The notes under the pieces: generated by a model
Told to the model about the DNA's origin: nothing
What the model saw: only the letters and a program-made list of their open reading frames with translations
The model's database searches: none
From: CAZHRJ01 sp964534765
Lineage (GTDB): Bacteria > Lindowbacteria > 2-12-FULL-62-27
NCBI GenBank assembly: GCA_964534765.1
Contig: CAZHRJ010000167.1
Coordinates: 1-5,970 of the forward strand
Length of the DNA: 5,970 bases
Reading direction: 5' to 3'
In this document: positions 4,787-5,970 of the stretch, in pieces
How positions within the stretch are numbered: the first letter of the stretch is position 1
How the letters are laid out: every line of letters begins with the position of its first letter
Position numbers and translations under genes: made by a program

Positions 4787-5503
4787 ATGGTGGCTGAAAT
4801 AGTTTCCATCAAGGACGTCTACAAGGAATACCTGCTCGACAAGGTGGTGGTACCCGCGCTGCGGGGCGTGGGGCTGAGCGTCGCGCAGGGCGATTTCCTT
4901 TCCATCGTCGGGCCTTCCGGGTCCGGCAAGACCACTCTCTTGAATCTCATCGGATGCGTGGATGTCGCGACGTCCGGCACGGTCCTCGTCGATGGCCACG
5001 ACACGAAAAACCTGAACGACCGCCAGTTGACCGACCTTCGCCTGCATACCCTCGGATTCATCTTCCAGAGTTTCAACCTGGTGCCCGTCCTTTCCGTCTT
5101 CCAGAACGTGGAGTTCCCCTTGCTTCTTCAGCGCAGGCTGACGACACGGGAGAGGGCAGAGCGCGTGGATGAACTTTTGGCGAAGGTGGGCCTCGACACG
5201 CACTCGAAGCACAGGCCGAGCGAACTTTCCGGCGGCCAGCGCCAGAGGGTGGCCATCGCCCGGGCGCTTGTGACCCGCCCCAAGATTGTGCTTGCGGACG
5301 AACCCACCGCCAACCTCGATTCGGTGACAGGCGAAAACATCGTCGACCTGATGAAAGAAATGAACCGGGAGGAGAAGACCACCTTCATCTTTTCCACCCA
5401 CGACGCCAAAGTCATGTCCCACGCCAACTCGGTCCTGCGCCTGGCCGACGGAAAAATCACCAACGGTCAGACTGCTAGCGCAACGCCCGCCGGAAGCCAT
5501 TGA
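4787..5503 (+). CDS. ABC transporter ATP-binding protein, LolD/MacB type
   Basis: A 238-residue cytoplasmic ATPase that should power the membrane permease encoded next. All nucleotide-binding motifs are intact: Walker A GPSGSGKTT (42-50), Q-loop Q94 in FIFQSFNLVP, signature LSGGQ (147-151) followed by RQRVAIARAL, Walker B IVLADE (167-172), D-loop ANLD (175-178) and switch His205 in FSTHD. The FIFQSFNLVPVLSVFQNVEFPL stretch and the ADEPTANLDS context are typical of the LolD/MacB/FtsE branch. Members move lipoproteins from the inner membrane, export macrolides or peptides, or act mechanically on the envelope rather than import solutes. The length matches the family (about 220-240). ATG 4787 is the start; the stop TGA shares its last base with the permease ATG (TGATG), so translation is probably coupled. 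It is separated from the upstream cluster by the heptad repeat and is likely its own transcription unit. The substrate cannot be assigned. Confidence 0.93.
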   Translation: MVAEIVSIKDVYKEYLLDKVVVPALRGVGLSVAQGDFLSIVGPSGSGKTTLLNLIGCVDVATSGTVLVDGHDTKNLNDRQLTDLRLHTLGFIFQSFNLVPVLSVFQNVEFPLLLQRRLTTRERAERVDELLAKVGLDTHSKHRPSELSGGQRQRVAIARALVTRPKIVLADEPTANLDSVTGENIVDLMKEMNREEKTTFIFSTHDAKVMSHANSVLRLADGKITNGQTASATPAGSH

Positions 5504-5970
5504 TGAGCTGGTTCTTCCTCCTTTTCCAAACCTCGCTTCGGAATATTTTTGCAAGCTTCCTGAACGTGGTCATCGGCCTGATCATCCTGGTGGGTACTTT
5601 CTTTTTTGTGGTGGGCGGATCGCTCCTGGACAGCATGGACAAGGCCATGAGCCGAAGCATCGTCGGGTCGGTTGCGGGGCACGCCCAGATATACGCCGCC
5701 TCCTCCAAGGACGCGCCCGCGCTCTTTGAAGGCTGGCAGATTCCGGACCTCGACCCCATCCCGGATTTTTCCAAGGTCAAGGGGCCGCTTCTCGCACACC
5801 CCAACGTTCAAAGCGTCATCCCCCAGGGCGTGAACACCGCGATCGTTGTCTACGGCAACACGATTGACCAGATTCTGGAAAAGTTGCGCAAGGCCGTCAG
5901 CGACGACGCGAGGGAGCCGAAAGAAAAAATCGAAAGCCTCAAGTCGCACCTGCGCCAGATGGTTTCCACC
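5503..5970 (+). CDS. ABC transporter permease, FtsX/MacB (LolC/E-like) family, N-terminal part, cut by right edge
   Basis: Membrane partner of the preceding ATPase. The first 156 codons are open to the window edge. After a short N-terminus with FQTSLRNIFASFLN (8-21), a hydrophobic transmembrane helix spans about residues 20-43 (VVIGLIILVGTFFFVVGGSL). A periplasmic domain follows, beginning with the amphipathic MDKAMSRSIVGSVAGHAQIYA (46-66). The S(V)xGHAQIYA segment matches the MacB-type periplasmic core, where a G-[DH]-x-Q-[IV]-Y pattern is usual. A helical, charged stretch (about 124-156, ILEKLRKAVSDDAREPKEKI) lies within this domain. The three C-terminal helices expected of the FtsX fold lie outside. 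The start ATG overlaps the ATPase stop by one base (TGATG). An obvious Shine-Dalgarno is missing, which fits translational coupling. Members do not import solutes; likely cargo is a lipoprotein, lipid or hydrophobic compound. Confidence 0.9.
   Translation, partial: MSWFFLLFQTSLRNIFASFLNVVIGLIILVGTFFFVVGGSLLDSMDKAMSRSIVGSVAGHAQIYAASSKDAPALFEGWQIPDLDPIPDFSKVKGPLLAHPNVQSVIPQGVNTAIVVYGNTIDQILEKLRKAVSDDAREPKEKIESLKSHLRQMVST

Noticed and set aside
4724..5554. 276-codon minus-strand reading frame over the ABC ATPase
   Set aside because: It is antisense to an ATPase with all motifs intact. Its start lies within the permease gene and its end within the heptad repeat (IFNIQHSMFNFQ), typical of a spurious ORF.
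1..5970. tRNA, rRNA, insertion sequence or attachment site
   Set aside because: No tRNA-like cloverleaf with a T-loop sequence, rRNA segment, transposase reading frame or paired terminal repeats flanking a gene was recognised on reading both strands.

Overview
This window looks like a piece of a chromosome from a GC-rich (by eye about 60%) diderm bacterium. The Gram-negative assignment rests on an outer-membrane porin with a signal peptide and a terminal phenylalanine. The phylum cannot be fixed from the sequence. The ABC permease style and the TTCAAT-type heptad repeat fit Deltaproteobacteria-like or PVC-like or candidate-phylum genomes, but this is only an impression.

Layout. (1) Positions 1-1215, minus strand: the N-terminal 405 codons of a type I restriction endonuclease R subunit (HsdR), running off the left edge. 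(2) Positions 1216-1442: a divergent intergenic region with small palindromes and no convincing sigma70 promoter. (3) Positions 1443-4681, plus strand: a tightly packed four-gene cluster. It encodes an SRPBCC (START-like) ligand-binding protein, an outer-membrane beta-barrel porin, a seven-Asp-box beta-propeller protein (BNR/sortilin-like) and a small ubiquitin-like MoaD/ThiS protein. The first junction has a possible 4-nt GTGA overlap, the second a 31-nt gap with a good ribosome binding site, and the third a 4-nt GTGA overlap. (4) Positions 4687-4770: twelve 7-bp units arranged as a large imperfect inverted repeat. (5) Positions 4787-5970, plus strand: an ABC exporter ATPase of the LolD/MacB type and the N-terminal 156 codons of its FtsX/MacB-type permease. 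These two are joined by a TGATG stop/start overlap, and the permease runs off the right edge.

How the genes may work together. HsdR would provide the DNA translocation and cleavage half of a restriction system; no hsdM or hsdS lies on its 5' side here. The propeller plus MoaD/ThiS pair looks like a functional unit of unknown role, and no E1-like, MoaE or ThiG partner is present in the window. The MoaD-like protein is the oddest gene: its expected C-terminal SGG is followed by eight more residues that themselves end in Gly-Gly, and the codons of the first Gly-Gly lie in a perfect 8-bp DNA hairpin. The ABC pair is probably a separate transcription unit exporting a lipoprotein, lipid or hydrophobic compound.
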